A stretch of 64,000 nucleotides of DNA from ZC4RG29 sp964521255 (GTDB lineage Bacteria > Bacteroidota > Bacteroidia > Cytophagales > Cyclobacteriaceae): positions 16,483 through 80,482 of the forward strand of contig CAZFRM010000021.1 in assembly GCA_964521255.1 (NCBI GenBank), written 5' to 3'. The position numbers and the translations under genes are program-made. Below the pieces are notes generated by a model. It searched no databases, was not told the origin of the DNA, and saw nothing but the letters and a program-made list of their open reading frames with translations. Each line of letters opens with the position of its first letter. Position 1 is the first letter of the stretch. Below are positions 36,159 through 45,177 of this stretch, piece by piece.

Positions 36159-37559
36159 ATGAAAATGAAAAAGCTAAAAATATTTTATCTGCTTGCCTTA
36201 CTGGTCTTCACTTTTTCTTCTTGTGAAGACGACAGCCCTAAGGCAACTTTAAAGAGTAACGTTGCGCCTAACGAATTGAAGGCTCCTTCTTCTGATTCTT
36301 ATGTGCTTACATTAGACGATAAGGATGCAATAATGGAAACGTTCGAATGGACTTCTCCTGATTATGGTTTTCCCGCTGGTGCAATGTATACCCTGCAGGT
36401 TGATCGCACAGGAAACAATTTCGCCAGTGCAATGGAGGTGCTAAGTACAAGTGCACTTGAAGCAGCGGTGAATGTAGGTACCTTTAACGACATCTTGTTG
36501 GGATTAGGATTAACACCGGAAGAGGCGACACAGGTTGACCTCAGAGTTGTGTCCAACATAAATCCTGATGTTCCCATCGTTTATTCCAATGCCAGAACCA
36601 TCGAAGTTTCTGTTTATGCCACCAGTTTTCCTCCTATTTGGGGAATGGGCGCAGCATTAAAAGGTTGGGGACCCTGGCCGGATAATGCCGTTGAATGGCA
36701 AAGCAATGAGTTTAAAAAATATGAGACGACAGCATACTTTACCAAGGAAGAGACATTTCGTTGGTTTGAGCAACTGGATTGGGGCCCTACATCGTACAAT
36801 TACCCATACTTTAGCAGCGTTGATCCAACTTTCGTAAATGCCAATGACGATGATTCAAACTTACGCGTTGCTGGTGAAACGGGATGGTATAAAGTAAATA
36901 TTGATCTTGTCGGAAAAACGGTTACAGCGCTGGCTGTATCTGAACCGGTATTATACATGACCGGTGCAGCTTTAAACGGTTGGAGTTGGGATTCCGGCAT
37001 ACCCGTTAAGATGACCTTCATCAAGTCTGGCGTTTTTGAAGCAACAGCTACTTTCAGCAATGAAACATTCAGGTTTTTTGCACAGGCGGATTGGGGGCCA
37101 ACATCGTATAACTATCCTTATTTCGAAACTGTTGATAGCAATTTTGAAAATGCTAATGATGACGATTCAAACTTTCGTTATGTTGGTACACCGGGCTCTC
37201 AAAAGATTACGGTTGACCTGAATGCCAGGACCGTTATACTTGGTGATGAGCCTGATCCGGAATTGTTTATTACAGGGGATGATTTTGGATGGGGCTGGAA
37301 TGATGGCCAATATGTACAGATGACGTATATAGGGGGTGATACCTTTGAAGCTACTGTAGATCTCACAAATAACAATTTATTCCGTTTCTTTCCACAGAAA
37401 GATTGGAGTCCCTCGTTTATCTATTCTTATTTTACTACAGTTGATGCTGAGTTAGCGAATCAAGGTGCTGGTACGGACGAAAATTTTAGATACGTAGGTA
37501 CTACCGGTTCTCGTAAAATTACGGTAAACCTGTCTACGAAAGTAGTGACTTTGGAATAA
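36159..37559 (+). CDS. SusE/SusF-like starch-binding lipoprotein with three tandem repeats
   Basis: A 466-residue lipoprotein (signal, Cys22 in F-S-S-C-E-D-D). Residues 30-145 form the SusE N-terminal domain (L-K-S-N-V-A-P-N-E-L-K-A-P, F-E-W-T-S-P-D-Y-G). Three tandem modules of about 95-100 residues follow, each with a G-W-x-W or G-W-G-P start, an F-R-(W/F)-F core, D-W-G-P-T-S-Y-N-Y-P-Y-F and a closing K-(I/V)-(T/N)-V-(D/N)-L. These match the starch-binding modules of SusE and SusF, whose Trp residues stack on glucan. Three modules is SusF-like in number while the position after susD is SusE-like. A terminator follows at 37574. Confidence 0.9.
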   Translation: MKMKKLKIFYLLALLVFTFSSCEDDSPKATLKSNVAPNELKAPSSDSYVLTLDDKDAIMETFEWTSPDYGFPAGAMYTLQVDRTGNNFASAMEVLSTSALEAAVNVGTFNDILLGLGLTPEEATQVDLRVVSNINPDVPIVYSNARTIEVSVYATSFPPIWGMGAALKGWGPWPDNAVEWQSNEFKKYETTAYFTKEETFRWFEQLDWGPTSYNYPYFSSVDPTFVNANDDDSNLRVAGETGWYKVNIDLVGKTVTALAVSEPVLYMTGAALNGWSWDSGIPVKMTFIKSGVFEATATFSNETFRFFAQADWGPTSYNYPYFETVDSNFENANDDDSNFRYVGTPGSQKITVDLNARTVILGDEPDPELFITGDDFGWGWNDGQYVQMTYIGGDTFEATVDLTNNNLFRFFPQKDWSPSFIYSYFTTVDAELANQGAGTDENFRYVGTTGSRKITVNLSTKVVTLE

Positions 37560-37573
37560 CACATAGTTGAAGG

Positions 37574-37611
37574 GCCTGTAAAATCAAAATACCCGATTTT
37601 ACAGGCTTTTT
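37574..37611 (+). terminator. Strong rho-independent terminator after the SusE-like gene
   Basis: A 12-base perfect stem GCCTGTAAAATC / GATTTTACAGGC (37574-37585 and 37595-37606) is followed by TTTTTA, 15 bases after the stop codon. It should separate susCDE from the enzyme genes, or reduce read-through so that the binding proteins are made in excess. Confidence 0.9.
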
Positions 37612-37644
37612 ATCTTCTTAACAGCCGACTATTAATCATTGACG

Positions 37645-37995
37645 ATGACTCTAACCCTTAGAGTACTGGTATTTTTTTCCTTATGTGTTCTTACGATGAG
37701 CTGCCAAAAAGAAACTGGTACTCGTTTCGTAAAGCTCAGCGCTGATCATTCGGGTGTTCAGTTTGAAAATAAAATTGAAGAATCACCCAAGGTCAACATC
37801 ATGACCTATGAATACACCTACAATGGAGGAGGTGTTGCCGCTGCCGATTTCAATAACGATGGGCTATGCGATTTATACTTCACGGGCAACCTGGTAAGCA
37901 ATGGCGAAAAGGGGAGAAGGTTTATTCTTTTAGCGAGAAACGATGACAAAATGTCTCTATTCGAATTAAGTGACTTTGACAAAGAGAATTTATGA
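37645..37995 (+). pseudogene. Truncated FG-GAP/VCBS (ASPIC/UnbV-type) lipoprotein gene
   Basis: From ATG 37645 the 116-residue product has a lipoprotein signal (L-T-M-S-C), then F-V-K-L-S-A-D-H-S-G-V-Q-F-E-N and Y-N-G-G-G-V-A-A-A-D-F-N-N-D-G-L-C-D-L-Y-F-T-G-N. The latter are the first repeat of the FG-GAP proteins of about 1100 residues common in Bacteroidota Sus-type loci. After L-V-S-N the family likeness stops, and about 28 unrelated residues lead to a TGA that overlaps the ATG of the amylase gene. It is most simply the 5' end left after an internal deletion. It may still supply translational coupling to the amylase. Confidence 0.7.
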
Positions 37996-40856
37996 AAGGA
38001 AAGATTTACAGCATTATTCTATTTCTGTTTTTGCCAATTTTTAGTTGGGCGGCCGAACCAATTAATCCGACAATTACACCTGCACTATTCCGTTTTAACG
38101 ATCAAATAACAGTTGTCTATGATGTAACGGGTACACCATTGGCTAGCCTTGAAAATGCATGGGCATGGGTTTGGATTCCGGGAACTTCAATTGATGCGAA
38201 GTACAATGTTAACCCTGCCAGTAATAACACAACGCTTACTAATAATGCTAAATTCACCAAATCAACCGACAACGGAAAAACTCTTTTTACACTCGTTTTC
38301 ACTCCATCCGATTTCTTTGCAACTGACATCAGTGCTCAAACAAGAATGGGAATCTTGCTTAAAGGGAATGACTGGAGCAATGGCCAGACAACAGACTTCA
38401 TTGTCGATTTCTGGGATGGCAGCTTCCAGATCAAACTTACTTCACCCGCGCAACGCCCGCTCTTTGTTGAGAATGGTGATGAAATATCTATTAATGCTGA
38501 AACTCCTATTGCTGCAGACTACAATCTTTATTTGAATGATGTATTGATTGATGAAGCGGATGACGTTACTACTTATTCATACACGCACACGGTCACTGAA
38601 ACTTCCGGTTATTCTACCCTTAAACTGGTTGCGGAAGATGGAGGCAATTCCGATGAAGTAATTTTTCAATATATCATTTCTGGCAATAGCCCAAATGTGG
38701 TAAGACCAAGCGGAATTATCCCTGGCATAAACTACCACGAAGGTGATAACACCAAAGTTACATTATGCTTGTGGGCGCCGGATAAATCTTCCGTATACCT
38801 TCTGGGCGATTTTTCAGATTGGGATGTTCTGCCTGAAAATCTAATGAGCAAGGATGGCGAATACTTTTGGATCGAAGTTACCGGGTTAACTTCGGGTGTT
38901 GAATATGGATTCAAGTACCTCGTGGATGAATCCGTGTATGTAGCTGATCCTTATGCCGACAAGATCCTCGATCCGGATGACCAATATATTCCTTCGGCAG
39001 TTTATCCCGGCCTTAAAACATATCCTCAAAAAGCGCTTCATCAAAGTTGGTACTTCAACCGTGTCTCAGTATTTCAAACGGGACAAACCGAATACACATG
39101 GCAGGTACCTGATTTCGAGAGACCGGAAAAAGAAAAACTTGTTGTTTACGAATTACTTCTCCGCGATTTCTTTGCTAATGGTGATCGATCTTATAACAAC
39201 TTAATCGATACAATAAGTTATTTCAAACGACTTGGCGTAAACGCGATTGAACTTATGCCCATCATGGAGTTCAATGGCAATGAAGGCTGGGGATATAATC
39301 CCACATTTATGTTTGCGCCTGATAAGTATTACGGCACAAAGAATCAGCTGAAGTCTTTTATTGATGCTTGTCACCAGGAAGGAATTGCTGTAATCTTTGA
39401 CATCGCCATGAATCATCAGGATATTCCAAATGCCTACGCGATGATGGACTTTGATTTCAGTGCAAATCCAATGAAACCAACAGCAAATAACAAATGGTTT
39501 AATACCGATGCCAAACATCCTTTCAATGTGTTTTTCGACATGAATCACGAGAGTACTTATACACAAGCATACCTGGACACTGTGAATTATTATTGGCTTA
39601 ATGAATATAAAATCGATGGATTCCGGTTTGATCTTTCCAAAGGATTTACGCAAACAAATAATCCATCAAACGTAGGGGCATGGTCATCCTACGATGCATC
39701 ACGCATTGCAATTCTGAAGCGAATGGCTGATGAAATATGGGAGCATACACCAAATGCTTATGTCATACTTGAACACTTTGCTGCCAACGATGAGGAAAAA
39801 GAACTTGTAGAGTATCGGTCAGATGAAGGAAAAGGTATGATGGTATGGGGAAATTTAACCCACGCTTACAATCAAAATACAATGGGCTATGCGCAGGATT
39901 CGGATATAAGCTGGGTATATTATGAATCAAGAGGATGGAGTGTTCCTCATGTTGTAGGGTACATGGAAAGTCATGATGAAGAGCGGAATATGTTCAAGAA
40001 CATCACCTATGGAAATGTTTCCGGTAGCTATAATACAAAGGATATTTCAACAGCGCTCAATCGTGTTAAAGCAGCAGAAGTAATTTTCTATACCATACCA
40101 GGCCCTAAGATGTTATGGCAGTTTGGAGAGTTGGGATATGATCAAAGCATCAACCGTTGTGAAGATGGAACCATCAGTGATGATTGTCGCTTGTCACCAA
40201 AGCCAATCAAATGGGACTATCTCAATGATCCACAGCGCCACAAATTATTTGAACATACGGCTGACCTTTTAAGGCTTCGGAATACCTACGGTGTATTCAC
40301 AAATGGAGAGGCTATTCTTTCAGGTGGTGCATCACTCAATAAACAATTGACTTTAAAAAATAAGCCTTATACATCAACTCCTTCCAGTGCTGATGAGATG
40401 AACGCCCAGGTTGTTGTGAACTTTAACCTTAATGACCAGTCTTTGATTGTAGAATTTCCTCACACGGGTACATGGTATGACTATTATGCGCATGGAGAAC
40501 CCTTTGAGGTAACATCCACTTCCATGGTAATGCTGCTGGCGGCAGGAGAATATAAACTCTTCACCGACGTGATGATCGAAAATCCATTGCCGGTTGAGCC
40601 GCCGATAACAGGAATTGAGGAAACGGTATCGCCCCGGATAAAACTCTATCCCAATCCGGTGCAGGAAAAATTCAGCGTTGAGTTGCCCGGCGAAATGATC
40701 ACAAGCCTGAATGTACATACGTTACAGGGCCTCTCAATAGCGCCGCGGCGGTTATCATCCAACGAATGGGATGCTGGCCAATTAACTGCAGGATTATACC
40801 TGGTAGAGATTAAAACAACAAAAAAGATTTATCGAATTAAGATTGTGAAGAATTAA
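37992..40856 (+). CDS. Secreted GH13 alpha-amylase with CBM48-like and T9SS type A sorting domains (SusG role)
   Basis: A 954-residue exported enzyme: signal peptide 1-20, then a beta-rich N-terminal part. A CBM48/E-set-like domain (about 250-345: L-C-L-W-A-P-D-K-S-S-V-Y-L-L-G-D-F) precedes the GH13 barrel. Catalytic motifs are D-I-A-M-N-H, G-F-R-F-D (nucleophile about 547), V-I-L-E-H (acid/base about 593) and M-E-S-H-D (about 662). The C-terminal 80 residues (I-K-L-Y-P-N-P-V-Q-E-K-F, G-L-Y-L-V-E-I) are a type A type IX sorting domain, so it is exported by T9SS rather than lipid-anchored like Bacteroides SusG. It should cut starch outside the cell. It overlaps the truncated FG-GAP frame by 4 bases. 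Confidence 0.93.
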   Translation: MKGKIYSIILFLFLPIFSWAAEPINPTITPALFRFNDQITVVYDVTGTPLASLENAWAWVWIPGTSIDAKYNVNPASNNTTLTNNAKFTKSTDNGKTLFTLVFTPSDFFATDISAQTRMGILLKGNDWSNGQTTDFIVDFWDGSFQIKLTSPAQRPLFVENGDEISINAETPIAADYNLYLNDVLIDEADDVTTYSYTHTVTETSGYSTLKLVAEDGGNSDEVIFQYIISGNSPNVVRPSGIIPGINYHEGDNTKVTLCLWAPDKSSVYLLGDFSDWDVLPENLMSKDGEYFWIEVTGLTSGVEYGFKYLVDESVYVADPYADKILDPDDQYIPSAVYPGLKTYPQKALHQSWYFNRVSVFQTGQTEYTWQVPDFERPEKEKLVVYELLLRDFFANGDRSYNNLIDTISYFKRLGVNAIELMPIMEFNGNEGWGYNPTFMFAPDKYYGTKNQLKSFIDACHQEGIAVIFDIAMNHQDIPNAYAMMDFDFSANPMKPTANNKWFNTDAKHPFNVFFDMNHESTYTQAYLDTVNYYWLNEYKIDGFRFDLSKGFTQTNNPSNVGAWSSYDASRIAILKRMADEIWEHTPNAYVILEHFAANDEEKELVEYRSDEGKGMMVWGNLTHAYNQNTMGYAQDSDISWVYYESRGWSVPHVVGYMESHDEERNMFKNITYGNVSGSYNTKDISTALNRVKAAEVIFYTIPGPKMLWQFGELGYDQSINRCEDGTISDDCRLSPKPIKWDYLNDPQRHKLFEHTADLLRLRNTYGVFTNGEAILSGGASLNKQLTLKNKPYTSTPSSADEMNAQVVVNFNLNDQSLIVEFPHTGTWYDYYAHGEPFEVTSTSMVMLLAAGEYKLFTDVMIENPLPVEPPITGIEETVSPRIKLYPNPVQEKFSVELPGEMITSLNVHTLQGLSIAPRRLSSNEWDAGQLTAGLYLVEIKTTKKIYRIKIVKN

Positions 40857-40874
40857 CCCAGAACACATAAAACT

Positions 40875-42731
40875 ATGAAGAACGTATTGGTAGTAGCAAT
40901 TGTGCTGATCGCAAGCCTCAATACAGAGGCGCAGAAGATTGTTCCGGCAGTTCAGCGCGTTGAGCCACTTTCCTGGTGGACAGGCATGAAGGATCCGAAT
41001 CTGCAACTAATGGTGCATGGACAAAATATTTCATCCACAACGGTCGCGATGAATTATCCCGGCGTGGAAGTAGTGAAAGTGCATCCGGCAGAAAATAAAA
41101 ATTTCATCTTCATAGATCTGTTAATAAAACCCGAAGCAAAACCCGGTAACGTGGTGATCAATTTCAATTATGACAAAAAGAAAAAGCTTGTTTACAATTT
41201 TGAATTAAAGGAAAGAGATAAAAACCGCGTGACTAATGTGATCGACCAAAATGATATTATCTACCTGGTTACACCTGATCGCTTTGTGAATGGAAATCCT
41301 AATAACGATGCCGTTACAGGATTAAAGGAAGGTAAGAACCGGTCTTTTCATGGTGGACGTCACGGCGGTGATATTGAAGGTGTGCTTTCAAAGATTAACT
41401 ACATGGATGACTTGGGAGTCACTGTACTTTGGCTGAATCCAGTTTTGGAGAATGACATGAAGGAATACTCATATCATGGTTATGCTACCACTGATTATTA
41501 TAAAGTTGATCCGCGGTATGGGACAAATGAGTTGTATAAAAAACTTGGTGATGACCTCCATGCAAAAGATATGAAATTGATTATGGACATGGTCTTCAAT
41601 CACTGCGGACTTGAGCACTGGTGGATGAAAGATATGCCTTTTGCTGATTGGGTACATGATTATCCAAACTACAAGATCACTAACTATTCTATCAGCTCGT
41701 TATCTGATCCTCATGCAGCAGAGAGTGATCAGAAGCAAATGGAAAGAGGATGGTTTGTTTCTCAAATGCCTGATTTGAATCATGATAATCCTTTCATGGC
41801 TACTTATTTGATTCAGAATAGCATCTGGTGGATTGAATACGCAGGGTTGGATGGCATACGCATGGATACATATCCCTATAACAAAAAAGAATTTATGTCT
41901 GAATGGGCAAAGAAAGTTCATGATGAGTACCCATCACTCTACCTCGTTGGTGAAACGTGGGTAGAAAATGAAGCGCTTGAAGCTTTGTGGTCAAATCGTG
42001 GACCTTCGTATAAAGGAGATTTCAATTCAAATATGAATAGCATGACTGATTTTCCTTTATGTTTTGCTATGCACAAAGCGTTTAAGAAAGAAGGCAGCAT
42101 GTTTGAATTGTATCGCGTACTAAGCCAGGACTTTGTCTATTATGATGCAGCATTAAATAAAACATTTGCTGACAATCATGACATGGATAGAATATTCTAT
42201 GTGATGGATGAAGACATAAACAAATTCAAACTCGCCATGACATTTTTCCTGACAACGCGTGGCATCCCTCAGCTTTATTACGGTACAGAAATACTCATGA
42301 AGGGACATGGTGATCACGGGATCATCCGCGAAGATTTTCCCGGAGGGTGGACGGAAGACACACGTAACGCTTTTTCAGCAAGCGGACGAACAGATGCTGA
42401 GAATGAAGCCTTCGATCATATTCAGAAGTTACTTAAGTGGAGAAGATCAAGTGAGGCATTTAACAACGGGCATCTTAAACACTTTATACCTTTTGATAAT
42501 GTATATGTATATAATCAAAAGTCGGATAAAGAATCGGTTGTCGTAATCATCAACAATAGCGACAAGTCAGTAAAACCCGATATGTCACGGTTCGGGGAAA
42601 TATTAAAAGGTTATGACGGCGCAACGGAGCTGCTTACCAATAAAAAAATCGTTAACCTAAACGAAGTGGAAATCGATGCCAACACCTCAATGGTGTTGGT
42701 GTTGAATCCACAGCTAAAGGCTAATAAATAA
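40875..42731 (+). CDS. susA: GH13 cyclomaltodextrinase/neopullulanase (SusA-like)
   Basis: A 618-residue enzyme with a signal peptide (to T-E-A-Q). An N-terminal Cyc-maltodext_N domain (V-E-P-L-S-W-W-T-G-M, N-L-Q-L-M-V-H-G) precedes the GH13 barrel, which has M-D-M-V-F-N-H, G-I-R-M-D (nucleophile about 328), L-V-G-E-T (acid/base about 359) and A-D-N-H-D (about 435). A C-terminal beta domain completes it. The domain order equals that of Bacteroides SusA, a periplasmic neopullulanase that trims imported maltodextrins. There is no sorting domain, fitting a periplasmic site. It lies 18 bases after the amylase gene. Confidence 0.92.
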   Translation: MKNVLVVAIVLIASLNTEAQKIVPAVQRVEPLSWWTGMKDPNLQLMVHGQNISSTTVAMNYPGVEVVKVHPAENKNFIFIDLLIKPEAKPGNVVINFNYDKKKKLVYNFELKERDKNRVTNVIDQNDIIYLVTPDRFVNGNPNNDAVTGLKEGKNRSFHGGRHGGDIEGVLSKINYMDDLGVTVLWLNPVLENDMKEYSYHGYATTDYYKVDPRYGTNELYKKLGDDLHAKDMKLIMDMVFNHCGLEHWWMKDMPFADWVHDYPNYKITNYSISSLSDPHAAESDQKQMERGWFVSQMPDLNHDNPFMATYLIQNSIWWIEYAGLDGIRMDTYPYNKKEFMSEWAKKVHDEYPSLYLVGETWVENEALEALWSNRGPSYKGDFNSNMNSMTDFPLCFAMHKAFKKEGSMFELYRVLSQDFVYYDAALNKTFADNHDMDRIFYVMDEDINKFKLAMTFFLTTRGIPQLYYGTEILMKGHGDHGIIREDFPGGWTEDTRNAFSASGRTDAENEAFDHIQKLLKWRRSSEAFNNGHLKHFIPFDNVYVYNQKSDKESVVVIINNSDKSVKPDMSRFGEILKGYDGATELLTNKKIVNLNEVEIDANTSMVLVLNPQLKANK

Positions 42732-42754
42732 ATTTAACAAACCTAACTTAACCA

Positions 42755-42789
42755 TAACCCTCTAGGGGTTTCAAACCCTTGGAGGGTTA
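42755..42789. repeat. Inverted repeat between susA-like and susB-like genes
   Basis: A 35-base structure with two 17-base arms around a single C (TAACCCTCTAGGGGTTT and its near reverse complement, 2 mismatches). It has no T-run, so it is not a simple terminator. It may be a dispersed intergenic repeat or an mRNA-processing/stability hairpin inside the operon. Confidence 0.65.
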
Positions 42790-42819
42790 GCTAGAAGGTG
42801 ACTTGATTAAAAACAAAAC

Positions 42820-44829
42820 ATGACCAGAATCATTATTACGTTCTCAACACTTATATGTGTTTTATGGAGTTGCACACCAAAGCAGGAATCAAAAACCTTA
42901 CAACTCGCATCTCCTGAGAATAAACTTGCTGTTATGTTCTATCTCACAAAGGAAGGTGTGCCTGGCTACCTGGCCTCGTTTAATGGCAAGATGGTGATTG
43001 ACAGCTCACGACTTGGGTTTGAATTGAATAATATTTCTTCCCTCGACAAGGGATTTCAAATTTTAAATTCAACGCAATCAACCGTTGATACAACATGGGA
43101 ACAGCCCTGGGGAGAGGAACGTTTTATCCGTGATCATCACAATGAACTGAAAATTGAATTAGCTGAAACGCAAGGGGAGAAGCGCAAGATGAATATTGTC
43201 TTTCGTGCTTTCGATTACGGTTTAGGTTTTCGCTATGAATTTCCTGAACAGGAAAATCTTGAAACGTTTGAGATCAGCGATGAACTCACAGAGTTTAACA
43301 TGGTCGACAATCAGCTCGCATGGTGGATACCTGCATACAAAGGCAATCGTGATGAATTTATTTTCAAGAAAGATCCTATCAATAATTTGCCACCGGTGCT
43401 TACGCCACTTACTATAGAAACTACTGATGGACTTTATTTGAGCATTCACGAAGCTGCTCTCGTAGATTTTTCAAGTATGGCTATAGAGTCATTAGGTGAT
43501 AATAAACTTAAATGCGATTTATTTCCCTGGAAAAATGGTGTGCGCACTTATGTTACTACTCCTCAAACTTCACCCTGGCGTACCATTCAAATTGCTGAAA
43601 AATCAGGCGACCTGATCACTTCCTACCTGATACTTAACCTTAATGAACCCAACAAGATCGGCGATGTATCTTGGGTGAAGCCTGGAAAGTATGTAGGGGT
43701 ATGGTGGGAGATGCACCTGGGAACGGGCACATGGCACCAGGGACCCAAGCATGCCGCCAATACCAAAAACACAAAACGATACATTGACTTTGCCGCAAAG
43801 CATGGCTTCAACGGAGTATTGGTTGAAGGTTGGAACTGGGGTTGGGATGGAAACTGGATGAATGGTGGAGAGAACTTTAAGTTCACCAAAGCTTACCCGG
43901 ACTATGACATTGAAGAGCTTAGTCGTTACGCTGCATCAAAGAATGTATTTTTAATTGGCCATCACGAAACAGGTGCAGCGGTGGAGAATTATGAAAATCA
44001 ACTGGATGATGCAATGAAGTTTTTGGAAGATCATGGTATGAAGGCTGTGAAGACTGGTTATGTGGGGGATAGCATTAACAATGGTGAGTGGCACTTCGGA
44101 CAATACATGGTGCGGCATCAACAGAAAGTTGCCGAGGTAGCGGCAAAACATCATGTGATGTTGGTCGCTCATGAAACAGTTAAGGATACCGGACTTCGCA
44201 GAACGTATCCCAACTTTATTGCAAGGGAAGATGCAAGAGGGCAAGAGTACAATGCATGGTCGAGCGACGGAGGAAATCCGCCAAGTCATGTTACTATTCT
44301 GCCATTTACCAGGCTCCTAGCCGGACCGATGGACTACACACCAGGCATTTTTGATCTTACGTTGCCCACGCAAGCCACTAATCAAATCAATGGAACGCTG
44401 GCAAAGGAACTTGCTCTTTATGTAATTATCTACACCCCTATGCAGATGGCGTGCGATCTCCCTGAAAATTATGAAGGACATCCGGCATTCCAATTCATAA
44501 AAGACGTAGCAACAGATTGGGAAACCACTAAAGTGCTCGATGCAAAAATAGGAGAGTACGTTACTATTGCCCGTAAGCAACGAAATTCAGAGAACTGGTT
44601 TCTGGGCAGCATTACTAACGAGAAAGCAAGAAAGACAACAATTAATTTTGATTTTCTATCACCCGGAAAAACCTACAGCGCCACAATTTACAAGGATGCT
44701 TCCGATACCGATTATCTTAAAAATCCAACTGCATATAAAATTGAAAAGCTATCGGTCACTTCAGAAACCAGGCTTGATTTTGATCTCGCGACTAGTGGTG
44801 GGGTGGCTATCAGTATAATTTCAAACTAA
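42820..44829 (+). CDS. susB: GH97 alpha-glucosidase (SusB-like) lipoprotein
   Basis: A 669-residue protein with a lipoprotein signal (Cys18 in L-W-S-C-T-P-K), a beta-sandwich N-domain and a (beta/alpha)8 barrel. Family signatures are V-G-V-W-W-E-M-H-L-G, H-H-E-T-G-A-A-V-E-N-Y, and V-A-H-E-T-V-K-D-T-G-L-R-R-T-Y-P-N with R-E-D-A-R-G-Q-E-Y-N-A-W. The Glu residues in the last two correspond to the catalytic/calcium-binding Glu of SusB. It releases glucose from maltodextrins by inversion. Predicted periplasmic-facing or outer-membrane lipoprotein. It ends the Sus gene set. Confidence 0.93.
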   Translation: MTRIIITFSTLICVLWSCTPKQESKTLQLASPENKLAVMFYLTKEGVPGYLASFNGKMVIDSSRLGFELNNISSLDKGFQILNSTQSTVDTTWEQPWGEERFIRDHHNELKIELAETQGEKRKMNIVFRAFDYGLGFRYEFPEQENLETFEISDELTEFNMVDNQLAWWIPAYKGNRDEFIFKKDPINNLPPVLTPLTIETTDGLYLSIHEAALVDFSSMAIESLGDNKLKCDLFPWKNGVRTYVTTPQTSPWRTIQIAEKSGDLITSYLILNLNEPNKIGDVSWVKPGKYVGVWWEMHLGTGTWHQGPKHAANTKNTKRYIDFAAKHGFNGVLVEGWNWGWDGNWMNGGENFKFTKAYPDYDIEELSRYAASKNVFLIGHHETGAAVENYENQLDDAMKFLEDHGMKAVKTGYVGDSINNGEWHFGQYMVRHQQKVAEVAAKHHVMLVAHETVKDTGLRRTYPNFIAREDARGQEYNAWSSDGGNPPSHVTILPFTRLLAGPMDYTPGIFDLTLPTQATNQINGTLAKELALYVIIYTPMQMACDLPENYEGHPAFQFIKDVATDWETTKVLDAKIGEYVTIARKQRNSENWFLGSITNEKARKTTINFDFLSPGKTYSATIYKDASDTDYLKNPTAYKIEKLSVTSETRLDFDLATSGGVAISIISN

Positions 44830-44836
44830 ATTATCA

Positions 44837-44993
44837 TTGTTGTCCGACTAAAATGTATCATTCGTTTCAATCCCTTGATTTTCTTGATTCCATAGTCTCT
44901 CTCCCTCGGAGAGAGGAAGGAGTGAGGCCAGATAAAGAAGCATCAAGAAAATCAAGGGATTAGTAGGTGTTCGTTTTTTTAGTCGGATAACAG
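44837..44993. mobile_element. 157-bp MITE-like element
   Basis: Terminal inverted repeats of 17 bases (TTGTTGTCCGACTAAAA on the left, its reverse complement with 2 mismatches on the right) bound the element. Inside is a second, perfect 20-base inverted repeat (44869-44888 with 44942-44961), with a smaller CTCTCTCCCTCGGAGAGAG stem at the centre. There is no coding capacity. No clear target-site duplication was seen. The layout is that of a non-autonomous MITE or a folded intergenic repeat. Confidence 0.75.
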
Positions 44994-45059
44994 TGCTAAA
45001 CTACTTAAAATGATTTGTCAGCTTTAATCTATTATAACTACCTAAACGAAGCCGAAAGG

Positions 45060-45087
45060 GCGGAGCAAAAATGCTTCGCTCTTTTTG
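45060..45087 (+). terminator. Rho-independent terminator downstream of the Sus genes
   Basis: The 8-base stem GCGGAGCA / TGCTTCGC (one G-T pair) with an AAAA loop is followed by TCTTTTTG. It lies 230 bases after the susB-like stop, beyond the MITE, and may be the original operon terminator displaced by the insertion. Confidence 0.65.
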
Positions 45088-45177
45088 TTGATATCAGGAT
45101 TAGTAAGGCTGTTCCTATTAACTTCTAACGCCTGGGATGCCGGCAAAGGCAGGATTTAACTGAATAACTGGCAACTA

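Noticed and set aside
39201..39653. A 150-residue minus-strand frame inside the amylase gene
   Set aside because: It overlaps the catalytic GH13 motifs of the sense strand; it is a shadow frame.
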